Part shown: positions 53,098 to 63,810 of the stretch, in pieces
How the letters are laid out: every line of letters starts with the position of its first letter
Position numbering within the stretch: position 1 is the stretch's first letter
NCBI RefSeq assembly: GCF_905404315.1
Contig: NC_066282.1
Coordinates: forward strand, 9,634,501-9,698,500
Length of the DNA stretch: 64,000 bases
Origin: Leptidea sinapis
Taxonomy: Eukaryota > Arthropoda > Insecta > Lepidoptera > Pieridae
Direction: 5' to 3'
Program-made: the position numbers and the translations under genes
The notes under the pieces: generated by a model
Seen by the model: only the letters and a program-made list of their open reading frames with translations
What the model was told of the DNA's origin: nothing
The model's database searches: none

Positions 53098-53574
53098 TCT
53101 ATTTGAAAACATTGCTATACATTAACAAATCTTATCGTGTGTTGATTATGAGTAAAGAAAAACCATGGAAACCTTACTGTAAAAAGGATAAAATTAAATC
53201 TAAACATTAAATCTATATAAAGGAACAACATCATAATGAAAAAATCTATAGAGAAATCAATGCCATTGAAACTAGCTTACTATTGACAGCAAATCTATTC
53301 AAATGGAAATCTTAGAGCACTCAAATCATTCTGTTGTATGATGAAAGCTTACAACAAGCAATTGACATTTCTTTATCCGAGCAAGTCACTATAACTATTA
53401 ATATTTATGTACATATTTTGTATGTTCAATTATTCACTAATAAATTCTAAGCTAAGTAATGTAAACTTGATGCATGAGATATACTTAGTGTGACCGTAAA
53501 TAGTGTTACAATTAAAAATAAACAAAATATAACATTTAAATTTGGAATCTGTCATTTTTTATGATTGTTCATTG

Positions 53575-54055
53575 AGTTTTCCTAGTTTGTGACTGATCAT
53601 TACTTTTGTGAAGAAGGTATCAAAACATCGGCACAAGTGTATCAAGATACCATTCTTGAGAAGGTAGTGAAGCCCCATAACAACACTAAAAAATTACCAA
53701 GAAAGGTCGTTCCAGCAAGATTCGGTGCCGGGACATAAAGCTCAGTCTACGCAGTCTTGGTTGCAAACGAACGTTGCGGACTTCATCAGAGCTGGCCGTC
53801 GTCTAGTCCTGTTCTTAATCCGCTGAATTATGACTTATGGTCAGTTTTAGAGAGTACGGCTAACAAGCCGTAGAACACTAAACGCCACGATAATTTGGAG
53901 TCCCTAAAACAATCCGTACGATTGGTAGTGAATAATTTTCCCATGGAAAGAGTGCGTGCTTCTATTAATAACTAGCCTTAAAGGACTGTATTGCAGCCAA
54001 TGGAGACCACTTCAAATAAGCTTTATAAATTTTAAATTATTTTATATTTATGTAT
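53575..54055 (+). pseudogene. Mariner-like transposase pseudogene
   Basis: Frames along the plus strand give EKVVKPHNN, VPARFGAGT, then SWPSSSPVLNPLNYDLWSVL (third catalytic motif, normally WP..SPDLNPLDY), ANKP, HDNLESLKQSVRLVVNNFPM, ERVRASI and LKDCIAANGDHFK. This follows the order of the C-terminal half of mariner-family transposases. SPDLNPLDY has become SPVLNPLNY, so the catalytic aspartate is lost. At least three frameshifts occur. I did not find both terminal repeats. Confidence 0.7.
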
Positions 54056-55061
54056 TAAAGTAACACACTGCAGAAGTAATAAATGTTAGTTGCAATAGAA
54101 ATTCTTGTTTTCTTTGTTTCAGTATGTATGGCAAGACTATGTAGATTTTTCCGTATGAAATATGGTTCGTCTGAAGATCAGTATATTTAACTGACTAATA
54201 TTATTAAGTTGAAGAATACTCCAAAATTACTATATGTAATTACACCCTTAGAACTAAGTTACGCTTATCTTCGATTTCCAGACCTCGCCAGAATCTAGTA
54301 TATTTACATACGAGGCATTAACTTGAACGATAATATAATCCGTTATTCGGCTCAGCGGGCGTTTGCTTCACGACACAATATATAAGGAATATTTATCAAA
54401 GCTTGCTTGATCGCAGGGCTGTCAAGTTGGGCAACTATGCTTGTAAGATAAGCCTCGAGAAAATGTCTTGTCATTCTTGTAAAATTTAGCACATTTGAAG
54501 ATTTCCAACATTTTATTTAGATGATCAATGGCATCATCTGCTCCAAACATTAATATTAGTATCTGAATCATCATGTTAGGATTCTTGATTGAACCCGAAA
54601 TTCATAACGATATTGCGATTATGCTCATTCATTGCGACTTACGCCACTTGTGTTTTTTGGCTCTCAACTATCTATACAACTGTTGCATATTAATGCCTAT
54701 CCCTTTATTTTTGCCTTCACACTACTGCTTGGCCGAAAAAGCGGCTGTGTTGCTAGCCGGCATCAAATGAAAGAAGTTCTGGTGCGAAAAACTAAGGCGT
54801 AGCGTAATACGATACGACCCGGATACCATGAATCTGCGCTCGGAAGTCAATATTCATAAAAATTCTGTCTCTAGAATTTAAAATATGCTAAATGAAAATT
54901 ATATTGACATAGCATCGCCGTAATCAAACTGTACCGTGGGATTGTAGAAATATTTATTATAATATCTAGATTATTTATTTATTTAGGCATACAAAGAAAA
55001 AAAAAATTTTTTAGTAATACAGTTTAGAACATTTTTACACATCTGTATTATAGTTCATTAA
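54056..55061. other. No gene; one ~300-bp repeat scrap
   Basis: AT-rich DNA. At 54714-54785 CACACTACTGCTTGGCCGAA, AAAGCGGCTGTG and TAGCCGGCATCA match the head half of the ~300-bp repeat (minus). Nothing else recognised. Confidence 0.45.
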
Positions 55062-55346
55062 CAGCCGTTCCCAATATTCAGTCTATCTCTTACTTGAGAT
55101 AAAAATCGTAACTATCGTTGACTTTTCTTTCCGAATAAACTTATCGACGGTAACTAACCTTATCCGTACATGCTGTCTGTCAATGGGAGGACGTATAGCT
55201 TACCAGCGATAGAGGTTTGTATGGAAATTACGATAAGAATGACTTATCGGGTATATTGGGACAGCTTCAGATTATTGACAGCTAATTACTGACATTAGAA
55301 GGTAGTAATTTATCTGTATCTGTAGATAGTATGTTTGGAACGGCCG
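55062..55346 (-). mobile_element. TTAA-type MITE, CGGCCGTTCCCAATAT family
   Basis: A 285-bp copy, inverted relative to 8534-8837: CAGCCGTTCCCAATATTCAG to TTTGGAACGGCCG, flanked by TTAA and TTAG. It carries the centre (CTTACCAGCGATAGAGGTTT, TGGAAATTACGATAAGAATG) that is missing from the copy at 27664, apart from a small deletion beside ACGATAAG. Confidence 0.75.
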
Positions 55347-55604
55347 TTAGACCGTGCATAACATGTCAATAAAATCTAAAATATAAAAATAAAACTGAAA
55401 TATTTGTAAAAAAATAAAATAATGACAACATTATAGGTATAAATATAATCTGTTAACGATTTTTTAATGCATACTGGTATTTTGTATTGACTAATTAATT
55501 CCAGATTTAAATTTTTTTGAAATTTTACTTTGACCATCAATAGTTTTATTGTTAGAGGTATTATTTTTGAAAACTGAAAGGCTTAAAAGGAATTCATTTT
55601 CTCA

Positions 55605-55745
55605 AAATTGATTCCTTAAGAATTATTTTGATGTCATTACTAATATACTAGATACTACTATCGGTTCGGTAACAAATGGCGCTCTGAGAGAGACGAAGCG
55701 GCGCAAGAAACTCTCCCAGCATTCTATTTTTACTAACAAAGAAAC
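55605..55745. repeat. LINE-E 3' tail fragment
   Basis: AATTGATTCCTTAAGAATTA, ACTAGATACTACTATCGGTT and CGAAGCGGCGCAAGAAACTC match 18590-18690 and extend it. Probably a LINE 3' UTR; no coding remains. Confidence 0.45.
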
Positions 55746-56009
55746 AACATTAAAATAAGACTTTGATCGAGATACGCGAAGTCAATGACGGAATTCCTTA
55801 TTTTTAATTTATAAAACAAAAAATGCCATCATTGTAAATAATAATAATTATTTATAAACTTTTAATACATCTTTTAGTGTAATTCATTTTTTCTTCTGCA
55901 CTTCTTCTCCACGTAAGCTATTATTAAACCAAAAATTTTACTCCTACGTGTACAATGTATTTAATTGGATTAAAAGTTTTTGCATCACATATCTATTAAT
56001 ATTATATTG

Positions 56010-56262
56010 GGACGGGTATTAGTGAACCTGTCTACTGAGCTTAGAGGTCCCGGGTTCGAATCCCGGTAGGCAAACAATTTATATAATGAATATGAATGTT
56101 TGTTTCCGAGTCATGGATGTTTATAAGTATTTATGTATGTTTAAGTAAGTAATTGTATTAAATATTTCGTTGTCTTGTACCCATAGTACAGGCTATGCCT
56201 AGTTCAGGGCAAGATAATTTGTGTAAAAGTGTGTCAATATTTATATTATATACATAAATAAT
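56010..56262 (+). mobile_element. tRNA-derived SINE, plus copy
   Basis: The tRNA-like head is partly lost, but ACTGAGCTTAGAGGTCCCGG and GTTCGAATCCCGGTAGGC (B box) are clear. The body follows with TGTTTGTTTCCGAGTCATGG, AATATTTCGTTGTCTTGTAC and TTTGTGTAAAAGTGTGTC. Same family as 49399-49655, opposite orientation. Confidence 0.75.
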
Positions 56263-56267
56263 ATATC

Positions 56268-56573
56268 ATTTTTTTTTGATAATAAGGTACGAGACGTGCA
56301 GGACGTTCAGCTGATGGTAATTGATACGCCATGCCCATTACAATGCAGTGTTTCTCAGGATTCTCAAAAAACCCAAAAATTCTGAGCTGCACTACAATTG
56401 CGTTCGTCACCTTGAGACATAAAATGTTAAGCCTCATTTGCCCAGTAATTTCACTAGCTACTAGGCGCCCTTCAGACCGAAACACAGTAATGCTTCCACA
56501 TTACTGCTTCACGGCAGAAGTAGGCTTCCTGTGCATAGGAGCCTCCCACTGGTGCAAAGGAGCCTCCCACTGG
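56268..56573 (-). mobile_element. ~300-bp A-tailed repeat with duplicated head
   Basis: TTTTTTTTTGATAATAAGGT to CCTCCCACTGG. The terminal 21 bases of the head occur twice in tandem (56531-56551 and 56552-56572), while the preceding AATAGGCGCC...CTAGCCGGCAT block is deleted. This suggests slippage at the head end. Confidence 0.8.
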
Positions 56574-56869
56574 TAACTTTGTCGTAAATTAACGCTAAAA
56601 GTACGCTTGACAGCCCTATCACAACCATCTTGATTTACGTGCTTCGCCTACGTTCCGTAGTGTGTTATTATCCAGTTAATTCGAAACACCTGCGAAACTA
56701 ATACTACCGGGTGTAATATTCTAACATTCTAATTATAGTGACATAATAGAGCCACTCAAATTACGTTCCGAAGTGTTGCATTAATATATTATGCATATTC
56801 CTAAGTTTTCATTTACAAATCTGTATCGACTTCCTAAGAAACATAATTACGTTAGTCTAGCTTTATCTC

Positions 56870-57175
56870 TCAGTCTCTTAAAGAAAAATTTAAAGAAATA
56901 ATATTGTCAGTACATTTATGAAAATTTAATATACTTTCACAAAAATCGGTCGGGATTGCTTGTAACTAATTCTAGTAGGCTTCATAAGATACATAATAGC
57001 TTTAAGGGTCAATGTATACACTTCTATAATAAAGTCCCAGTCACTGTTCAGGCATTATCTATAAATAAATTTAAATGTTTTATAAAAAAATGGCTCTGTC
57101 GTTAATCCTATTACTCTACTGCTGAATATCTAAATGATCGGACAGCCTGGGACTAGATTGTGATAATTTTATAGC
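56870..57175 (+). pseudogene. LINE-B relative, ORF2 C-terminal remnant
   Basis: SLKEKFKEIILSVHL, RLHKIHNSFKGQCIHFYNKV and INKFKCFIKKWLCR, then YYSTAEYLNDRTAWD read along the plus strand with stops. These align with REKFK, FVGRCICFYNMIPE, KRIVKKLLC and GYYSINDFLNDTTDW of 5599-6369. It is more diverged than the other copies. Confidence 0.65.
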
Positions 57176-57189
57176 GATAGAAATGACTG

Positions 57190-57310
57190 TACAATATGTT
57201 CACAGAATACATCTATTTACCAAGTTTCAACAGTATAATTCTGATAGTTTCGGAAATTCGGCTGTGACATACGCCATTTTTTTTTTTGCCATTTGGCTAC
57301 GGAACCCTAA
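57190..57310 (-). repeat. Fragment of the 17368/44303 dispersed repeat
   Basis: CACAGAATACATCTATTTAC, CAAGTTTCAACAGTATAATT and GATAGTTTCGGAAATTCGGC, then GCCATTTGGCTACGGAACCC. It matches the minus orientation of 17368-17970 near its left end. Confidence 0.6.
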
Positions 57311-57443
57311 ATAACGCTGGTTATATTACATTATTGTTCATGATTTATTTAAAATGATTAATCAATAGAATATTGTGTCACTAGGGATAAAACAAAACGA
57401 TGGGTTAAGTTGTCTGTTTCTAAAATTAATATAAATAATTACA

Positions 57444-57690
57444 TCAAATCAAAATCACTTTATTCATGTAGGTCATGGAAATGGCACTTATGAATGTCAA
57501 AAAAATATTTTTCTTATTGATTCTACCGCTACTTCGTAAAGGGTTGAGCTAATGAGAACAAGTACCAAGAAACTCACTGCCACTCTTTTATTTCAAGATT
57601 TACACATCATTTCAATTACAATATAATATGTAAAATGATGCCACAAACATACTTAAATGTCAAATAGTCAATGCCTTAAAATAAATAATA
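57444..57690 (-). mobile_element. LINE-D 3' UTR, uninterrupted
   Basis: ATCAAATCAAAATCACTTTA, TTCATGTAGG, AATATTTTTCTTATTGATTC, TACTTCGTAAAGGGTTGAGC, AACTCACTGCCACTCTTTTA and CACAAACATACTTAAATGTC. This is the intact version of the site split by the P-like element at 3366-3740. It ends about 60 bases before the iRhom-like exon. Confidence 0.65.
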
Positions 57691-57731
57691 TAAATATAAG
57701 TAAGTGTTGTTCGGTCTTTTAAATAATTAAT

Positions 57732-57751
57732 TGTATTTTCTGTTGTTACAG
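57732..57751 (+). promoter_or_regulatory. 3' splice site with polypyrimidine tract
   Basis: TTGTATTTTCTGTTGTTACAG is a pyrimidine-rich acceptor ending in CAG immediately before the open frame of the exon. Upstream, TAATTAATTG could serve as branch region. Confidence 0.7.
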
Positions 57752-58126
57752 GAGATCAAGCGCTAGTCTATTAGCACCACAACTTGCGTGCCAAAACTCA
57801 CCAGGGCCAGCTTCGGCAGCGCCCCCCCACGTGCCGCCTGCTTCACCCCCCCGAATAGTATCTGCACCCCCCGTATCCCAACCACCCCCCGAAGCAATAC
57901 CCCAACCAGAACACGAAGACGGCGTCAGATTAAGAAGGGTTCACACCGTAGCTGTAAGAGATTATCTAAAACGAGAGACACAAACGTTTTTTGGTGTCCA
58001 GAAGGATAATGAAAGGGAACAAAGAAGACTGTGGTATGAGAGACGGAGAAGACATGCGGCGAGAGCACTCGGTGACCTCCGACTTGATTTACCTCCTGAT
58101 CATCATCCTGATGATGATGATATTAG
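57752..58126 (+). CDS. Internal exon of a probable iRhom (rhomboid-5/RHBDF) gene
   Basis: The 375-bp exon is preceded by TTGTATTTTCTGTTGTTACAG (AG at 57750-57751) and followed by GTGAGT at 58127. One base completes the incoming codon and two begin the outgoing one, so it is a phase-symmetrical 2-2 exon. Codons from 57753 are open throughout. The first ~65 residues are Pro/Ala/Ser-rich and probably disordered. Then come VRDYLKRETQTFFGVQKDN and RLWYERRRRHAARALGDL, matching in pattern the conserved iRhom cytoplasmic block R..T..FFGV.KD....W..R..R..AR..G.L. It ends in an acidic DHHPDDDD stretch. iRhoms are catalytically dead rhomboid-like membrane proteins that control trafficking of EGF-family ligands and ADAM17. 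No transmembrane exon was found in the window. The exon is much more GC-rich than its flanks. Identification rests on one motif recalled from memory. Confidence 0.7.
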
Positions 58127-58132
58127 GTGAGT
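58127..58132 (+). promoter_or_regulatory. 5' splice site GTGAGT
   Basis: GTGAGT follows ATTAG at the end of the exon, a near-ideal donor. Without it the frame meets TGA at 58128-58130, which is further reason to believe splicing occurs here. Confidence 0.7.
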
Positions 58133-58222
58133 TGTTTATGAAAACTTTTACTCGGTTCAATTTATTGAAAGTTTTTCAAATGTTGTTTCATGTTTTTATT
58201 GAAACAAATCTTATAACTGTAT

Positions 58223-58612
58223 TTATAATTCTATGACTACATAATTAAAACTATCATTACGTGGAAGAGTACAAAGAATGCTGGCAGCATTTCCACGTTG
58301 GATAGCAAGGCTGATCCGTTGACCGAAATAGCTGCCAGCGCTTGGGTTGCCAGTAGCCTTAATGAGGCGTGAAGATAGTATTTTGAACATTCTCTGCGCC
58401 TCTAGGCCCCACGGGCCAAGTGTCTCGACACCAAACGGCACAAAAATGTATGACTCACTGAGACCAACATATTTGCGACGCTTGCTGCTTTCGGCAGTCG
58501 AAGCAGCAGCCCCAGCACCAACTGACGTAACATGGACATGAAAAGGAGCCAGAGTGTCGACGCAAGTCGCGTACCACACCAGCGCCCTTCCCTGTGCCCG
58601 TGTTCCGTTGAA
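58223..58612 (-). pseudogene. Retroelement C-terminal domain (WxATCVDTLAP type)
   Basis: The minus frame is open for at least 118 codons: GRALVWYATCVDTLAPFHVH, VTSVGAGAAASTAESSKRRK, YIFVPFGVETLGPWGLEAQR, LSSRLIKATGNPSAGSYFG, QRISLAIQRGNAAS. From memory, arthropod retroelements encode this region after the reverse transcriptase, with WDATCVDTLAP at its start; it may be a nuclease-like fold. Here the aspartate of WDATC is tyrosine. A second fragment lies at 1945-2071. The upstream reverse transcriptase is not found, so it is a 5'-truncated copy in the intron just downstream of the exon. Confidence 0.6.
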
Positions 58613-58895
58613 TTGACTTTTATTTACTAGGTTCTATCTGCGCATCCTCCGACAGGAATTCAGTTATACTACGCCCCATCCAGATTTATTAAAATTGACG
58701 GGAAAAAATTGCCCAATATACTTTTTCGTATCGACGTGTGTACAATATTTTGATGGATTGCGCAGTTAAGGCCTGCAAGTATAGCAAACAAACTCATATT
58801 TGCATTTATAATATAAGGATGCCAAATAATTGACCTTACTGTATCATATTATTATTATACGTCCCGTTCCCTTGTTGAAGATGTTGTTGAAGTTT

Positions 58896-59285
58896 ACATC
58901 ATCATCATCAGTCGGAAGGCGTCCTTTGCTAGATAAAGGTGTCCCCCAATGATCGTCTTGACGATCGGTCCTGCGCTGCCCTCATGCAAACTATTCCGGC
59001 GATGTTGACCAGATCGTCGGTCCATCTTGCGGCTACCAACACTACGTCTTCCGGTACGTGGTCGCCATTCGAGGACTATACTGCCCCAACGGCCATCTGC
59101 CCGTCCAGTTATATGTCGTGCCCGCTGCCACTTCAGTTTCGCAACCATATGCGCTATGTCGATAACTTTGGTTCTCCTACGGATCTCCTCATTTCTGATT
59201 CGACCTCGCAGGGACTCCGAGCATAGCCCTCTCCATTGCCCTCGGAGCGACCATGAGCTTTTTCATAAGGCCCATAGTTAGCGAC
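58896..59285 (-). pseudogene. RTE-type LINE 3' end, minus copy
   Basis: The minus strand reads VAKLKWQRARHITGRADGRW, GSIVLEWRPRTGRRSVG, then a deletion (PPTRWTD is missing a few codons) and QHRRNSLHEGSAGPIVKT in a shifted frame. A (GATGAT)n tail is seen as ATCATCATCATCAG at the left. Same family as 15792-16148. Confidence 0.7.
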
Positions 59286-60330
59286 CACGTCTACGTACCG
59301 TAAGTCAGATGAAGTTAACAGTTGTCATTCAATTTTTAGACGCATCTGTGAAATAAAAATCAATGGAGCTTTTAGGCCAACTATTGTGTCTTATTAGTGA
59401 TCAACTTCAATATTTCAACTTTCTTCAACTTGCATTATATGCAATAATTATAAAACAGTTGACGAGACCTTTCAATTTAGAACAGCAGTGCATAATTTGA
59501 ATCATTATCAAAAATTGAGCCGTTTTCTCCCAAAAACTTTTGTCATTTATCTTCGATTTCCTTCCAAATAAGTTTAATATCTTTCTTTGACAGCGCTTTG
59601 CAGTTTACACAAAAATTGTCTCATACAATGTTTTTTTTTATGTTTCATAAATCAGTTAGTTCGGGCTTTCACTTTATATTGAACATTTTCGGAGTTGGGA
59701 AAAGTTTTTGTAAGAATTTGTTAGCAAATTTGCAATTAATTTAAGTTGCCCTGGGGAATTTCTAAGTGAGTAAGTGGTCTCTACTTTCATCATTCTAGTT
59801 AAACAAAAATGTTTTTTGAAGTCAAATATATCACAAGTTATAATTTTAGGCCTTATAAGCATCACCCAAGGTTAGTAGTATGATTCTAGTTCTAATCTTC
59901 TTTCAAATCTTTCTGAAGACCTTTTATCGTTTATATCTTCTATGGTTCTGCTTTCATAGATGGCTGTTCATAGATACTATATTATTAATGAAAATAAATA
60001 TTATGTCATCATTTTATTTTAAACCAGCAACCGTTAAAAGTTGGAGATCATCGGTACATTGAATATTGAGTCAAATCAATTTTTAAATTTTAAATGACGG
60101 TAAATCTACGAAATCTTTGGAAGCATTCCTAGATTTACCGTTACAAACATACAAATAAAAGTAATTTATTCTTTGTAAGAAGCTGTTAGTTTGACAGACA
60201 TATAACACACAGAAGTTGACCTCTCACCTCTCTCTTTATATTCTGAGACTTAATATTTCCGTTACGGGTAGGTATGCTTCGAGATCATGTTCAGTTGCTA
60301 TAACAAGCTTTTTATTGACTTTTTATTTAC
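59286..60330. other. No gene seen
   Basis: AT-rich, probably intronic. An inverted pair TAAATGACGGTAAATCTACG / CTAGATTTACCGTTACA near 60092-60145 is the only structure noted. Short frames are featureless. Confidence 0.4.
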
Positions 60331-60634
60331 TTGGGAGGCTCCTTTGTACATTATGCCAGCTTGATTATGGGTAACTCAACGGCGCCTATTTCTGCCGTAA
60401 GCAGTAATATAAGGATTATTGTATTTCGGTCTCGAGGGCGCCGTAGCTAGTGAAATTACTGAGCAAATGAGACTTAACATCTTATGTCTCAAGGTAACAA
60501 GTGCAATTGCAGAGCCGCTCAGAATTTTGGGTTTTTCAAGAATCCTGAGCAGCGTTGCATTGTAATGAGCAGGGTGTATCAATAACCATCAGCTGAACAT
60601 CCTGCTCGTCTCGTCCCTTATTGTCATTAGAAAA
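60331..60634 (+). mobile_element. ~300-bp A-tailed repeat, plus copy
   Basis: TGGGAGGCTCCTTTGTACAT to CTCGTCTCGTCCCTTATTGT and CATTAGAAAA. Complete apart from small changes: the first CCAG is lost and the A-tail is interrupted. Both hairpin arms remain. Confidence 0.8.
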
Positions 60635-61305
60635 TATGAATTCTTCAGTTCTAGAAAAAATTTCTTGCGTGTTGTGAACTTCTTTTGTGATGCAAAAAAT
60701 GTATGATATATTATGTATAAGTCAACCACCGTACCTCGCTTCTCTTCCTTTGCGCATAAAAACATCGATATGACTTTTAACAGTTACAGCATTCCGGCAA
60801 ATTTCAAGCTAAAGATGGATAATTTTTAGCCTGATGCTAAGTTAGTGTATAAAATGAATCACCGGCTAGATAAACATGATTTGTTGCTATCGTTAGTACC
60901 TTAAAACTCTTCAGCGTTTAATTTGCTTGAGTTAAAAGTTGAACAGCTAAATGTCAGCGTAAATCAAAGAAGCTGAATTTTAATTAGTCATAATTAAAGA
61001 TTTTATCAAGGGCCATTCTTTCAAAAATTTTTACAGTTCTTGACACAATCTTTACGAGTAGTATTTGTGATTGTGTATAGAAAAATAGTTTGATCGTTGT
61101 ACCCCTGCTGAGGAAATCTAGACGTTACGTCTGGGTGTTTGTGATATTTGATTAATGTATTCAGCGAAACTTTTTATTAATGAAGTACGGATTGATCGTC
61201 ACCTTAGTTGTGAATCTCTCTTGTATTTGAAATTAACAGTAATTCCGATAGATGATTGTAATGACTAATGAAATGAGAAAATTATTTAATCTTTCACGAT
61301 GTATC
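60635..61305. other. No gene seen
   Basis: AT-rich, unique-looking sequence. Confidence 0.4.
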
Positions 61306-61614
61306 TTTTTTTTTGAAAATAAGAGACGAGACGGGCATTACGTTTAGCTGATGGTAATTGATATCCTACCCCCCTAGCTTGCCCTACTCATTACAATGCA
61401 GTGCCGCTCAGGATTCTTGAGAAGCCCAAAAATTCTGAGCGGTACTACAATTGCGCGTTACCTTGAGACATAAGATGCAAAGTCTCATTTGCCCAGTAAT
61501 TTCACTAACTACGGCGCCCTTCAGACCGAAATTCAGTAATCTTTACACATAACTGCTTCATGACAGAAAAAGGCACCGTTCTGGTACCCATGATCGTGCC
61601 GGCTTCCTGTGCAT
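61306..61614 (-). mobile_element. ~300-bp A-tailed repeat, minus copy
   Basis: TTTTTTTTGAAAATAAGAGA, CGAGACGGGCATTACGTTTA to CCGGCTTCCTGTGCA. The last ~20 bases of the head (AAGGAGCCTCCCACTGG) are missing. A ~15-base insertion, CTACCCCCCTAGCTT, lies in the tail block. Confidence 0.8.
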
Positions 61615-61918
61615 GTTATTTCGTATTATTACATAAACGCAGACAATGCTCTATAAATATTGGAAAACGTAGTTAAAGTTTACTTTCCTGGCTATAAAAA
61701 CATTCTTATGCTGGTTTTGATAAATGCCTCCGTGCTATCTGAAAGAAGCAGATTGCGCTGGCACGTTTAGAAATGAATCGTCCGAACGTGCGACTTGAGT
61801 TTGATAATAAACCCAGTTTAACTACAATTTATGGCTATTTAAGCCTTTGTTCTCCTCCACTTTATATGATTAAAATAATATTTTCGTTTACTTTGTCATC
61901 GGAGACTTATGATGCATA

Positions 61919-62196
61919 TCTATATATATATAATTCTTCTATACGTGTGTTGACAGTGAACTCCTCCTAAACGGCTTGATTTGAATGATTATTTCTGTGT
62001 GTGTTCAAGGGCATTCGAGGATGGCTTAGATTCACAATTGAACTACCTCCTAAATGGCTGGACCGATTTTGATAATTTTATAAGAGTGTTCCAGTGAATT
62101 TGAGATTGATTTAGATTATCAATACAGTCGAAATATAATTTTTCTACGTATGTTAGTGACCTCCTCCTACAGGACAACGTCTGTCGGGTTCGCTAG
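61919..62196 (+). mobile_element. Helitron-like non-autonomous element
   Basis: A|TCTATATATATATAATTCTT, GTGAACTCCTCCTAAACGGC, CTCCTAAATGGCTGGACCGA and AACGTCTGTCGGGTTCGCTAG|T. Its 3' end is closest to that of 46964-47741. There is no coding sequence. Confidence 0.7.
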
Positions 62197-62461
62197 TATA
62201 GGTATATAATCATAATATTATATCAATAACACAATGACTACATTTTACGGATATTGCAAATTTCGAGTTTGTTGATAATGATGCATTTATTACCTCATTA
62301 TTCTGAAGAGCTATTTGACAAATTCAAATACTACCTTCACTATCCAGAGTCATATTTCAACGTCCATATACGGTGCAAACCTCCTTGTATTTGTCTCCAT
62401 GAACAAAATGATCAAGTTTTTTGAACCAAGATCTCTTTTCATTGTAAATGTAAGTTATAGT

Positions 62462-63600
62462 TTGACATGAAACAAATGATAGGAGGGTACCTGCTCTACC
62501 AGAGCCGGAGAATCCCTCCTCGAGCATTCTCGCTCGGGCTGCCCCTCGTATTCTGGGGAGGGCACAGTACCGCGCATGTCAAAGGACAAACAGGGCAGCA
62601 ACACCACCTGCATACCTGGGACCTGTCTACTTTCTGGCTGCGCGTAGATTTAGAGGTCCGCGTCCACATCTATGCGTGTCTTTACAGGTCCCATAATGGT
62701 AACGCAGAAACCGATCATCTCATGCTGCGTTCAAGCGGCAATTAACGACGTGCTTGCACAGATACCCTCAGCTGAAATCGTAGTCTTGGGTGACGCAGAC
62801 CACCAGAGCTCCTGAGTTGACGCCGGTGCTAACGCGTTTATTCCGGCACTCTTATTCAAAAGGCGTAGTCCCTGACTCATGGAAGTCAGCCCTTGTCCAT
62901 CCGATCCAAAAAAAAAGGAGACAGTTCGGATCCGGCAAACTACACGCCTATTGCTATTACTTCCCTGCTCTCCAAAATTATGGAGAGGATAATTAACCGA
63001 CAGCTCTTGGTATACCTAGAGGGTCACCACTTGATCAACGACCGACAGTACGGATTTCGCCATGGTCGGTCGGCAGGTGATCTTCTGGTATACCTAACAC
63101 ATAGATGGGCGGCGGCTATTGAAAGCAAGGGGGAAGGCCTGAAAATTAGCCTGGATATAGCGAAGGCCTTCGATCGTGTATGGCATAAGGCACTCCTCTC
63201 AAAACTTCCATCATTTAGGCTTCCCGAGAGCTCATGCAAGTGGACCTCCAGCTTCCTCACTGGGCGCAGAATACAAGTCGTTGTCGACGTTCTGTCGACA
63301 CCTTCGCACGACACGCCACAAGTCATTTCATCCCCACCATCTGGCTGTGTGGCGGTTCTGCACAGTGCAGTTTTCAAGGAGATTTCTTCCACTAGAAGAA
63401 ATTCCATTAGAATGCTGTGGAATGAGCTTCCTTGTGCGGTGTTTCCGGGACGATACGACATGGGTACCTTCAAAATAAGCGCGGCCACCTTCCTTAAAGG
63501 CCGGCACCGCTCCTGTGATTCCTCAGTTGTTGCAAGAGATTGTTGGCGGCGGTGATCACTTAACACCTAGTATGCAAACAAGAGACTTACTTTGCAAAAT
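62462..63600 (+). mobile_element. LINE-A deletion derivative: EN piece + RT piece + tail
   Basis: This copy joins three parts of LINE-A: the end of the endonuclease (62600-62810), the front half of the reverse transcriptase (62812-63290) and the C-terminal tail with 3' UTR (63291-63580). It proves that the many tail-only copies in the window belong to an endonuclease-bearing LINE. Two large internal deletions remove the EN/RT linker and the catalytic YADD region. The poly-A tail is short and interrupted (AAATAAAATAAAG). Confidence 0.8.
62600..63555 (+). pseudogene. LINE-A ORF2 remnant with catalytic core deleted
   Basis: WLRVDLEVRVHIYACLYRSH and AINDVLAQIPSAEIVVLGD are endonuclease; the usual GDFNAHH follows as GDADHQ, so the motif is damaged. 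Then LTPVLTRLFRHSYSKGVVPD and SWKSALVHPI, a frameshift at the A-run 62908-62916, SDPANYTPIAITSLLSKIME, YGFRHGRSAGDLL and LDIAKAFDRVWHKALLSKL (motif A). After GRRIQVVVD the sequence jumps to STPSHDTPQV, WNELPCAVFPGRYDMGTFK. The SGVPQG and YADD motifs are absent. Open frame continues from 62893 to 63555, across the deletion join. Confidence 0.8.
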
Positions 63601-63810
63601 AAAATAAAGTTGATAATCATCCTAACCGTTCCCTCACAATACATATATATGAATAATATAATGAATGTTAGAAAAAATATTACTGAATTCAAGAAAAATG
63701 TGATTTGAATTCATTCGATCCAAGAAGAAAGAATATACCTACCGTACATGCCGTTTAATAAGGCTCCATTTTAGGTATTGATATTAAATTTAACAATAAA
63801 ATACCAGACA

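Noticed and set aside
58001..58236. Alternative plus frame within and beyond the iRhom-like exon
   Set aside because: It runs through the donor site into intron and has no conserved block; the frame used by the exon carries the FFGV.KD motif.
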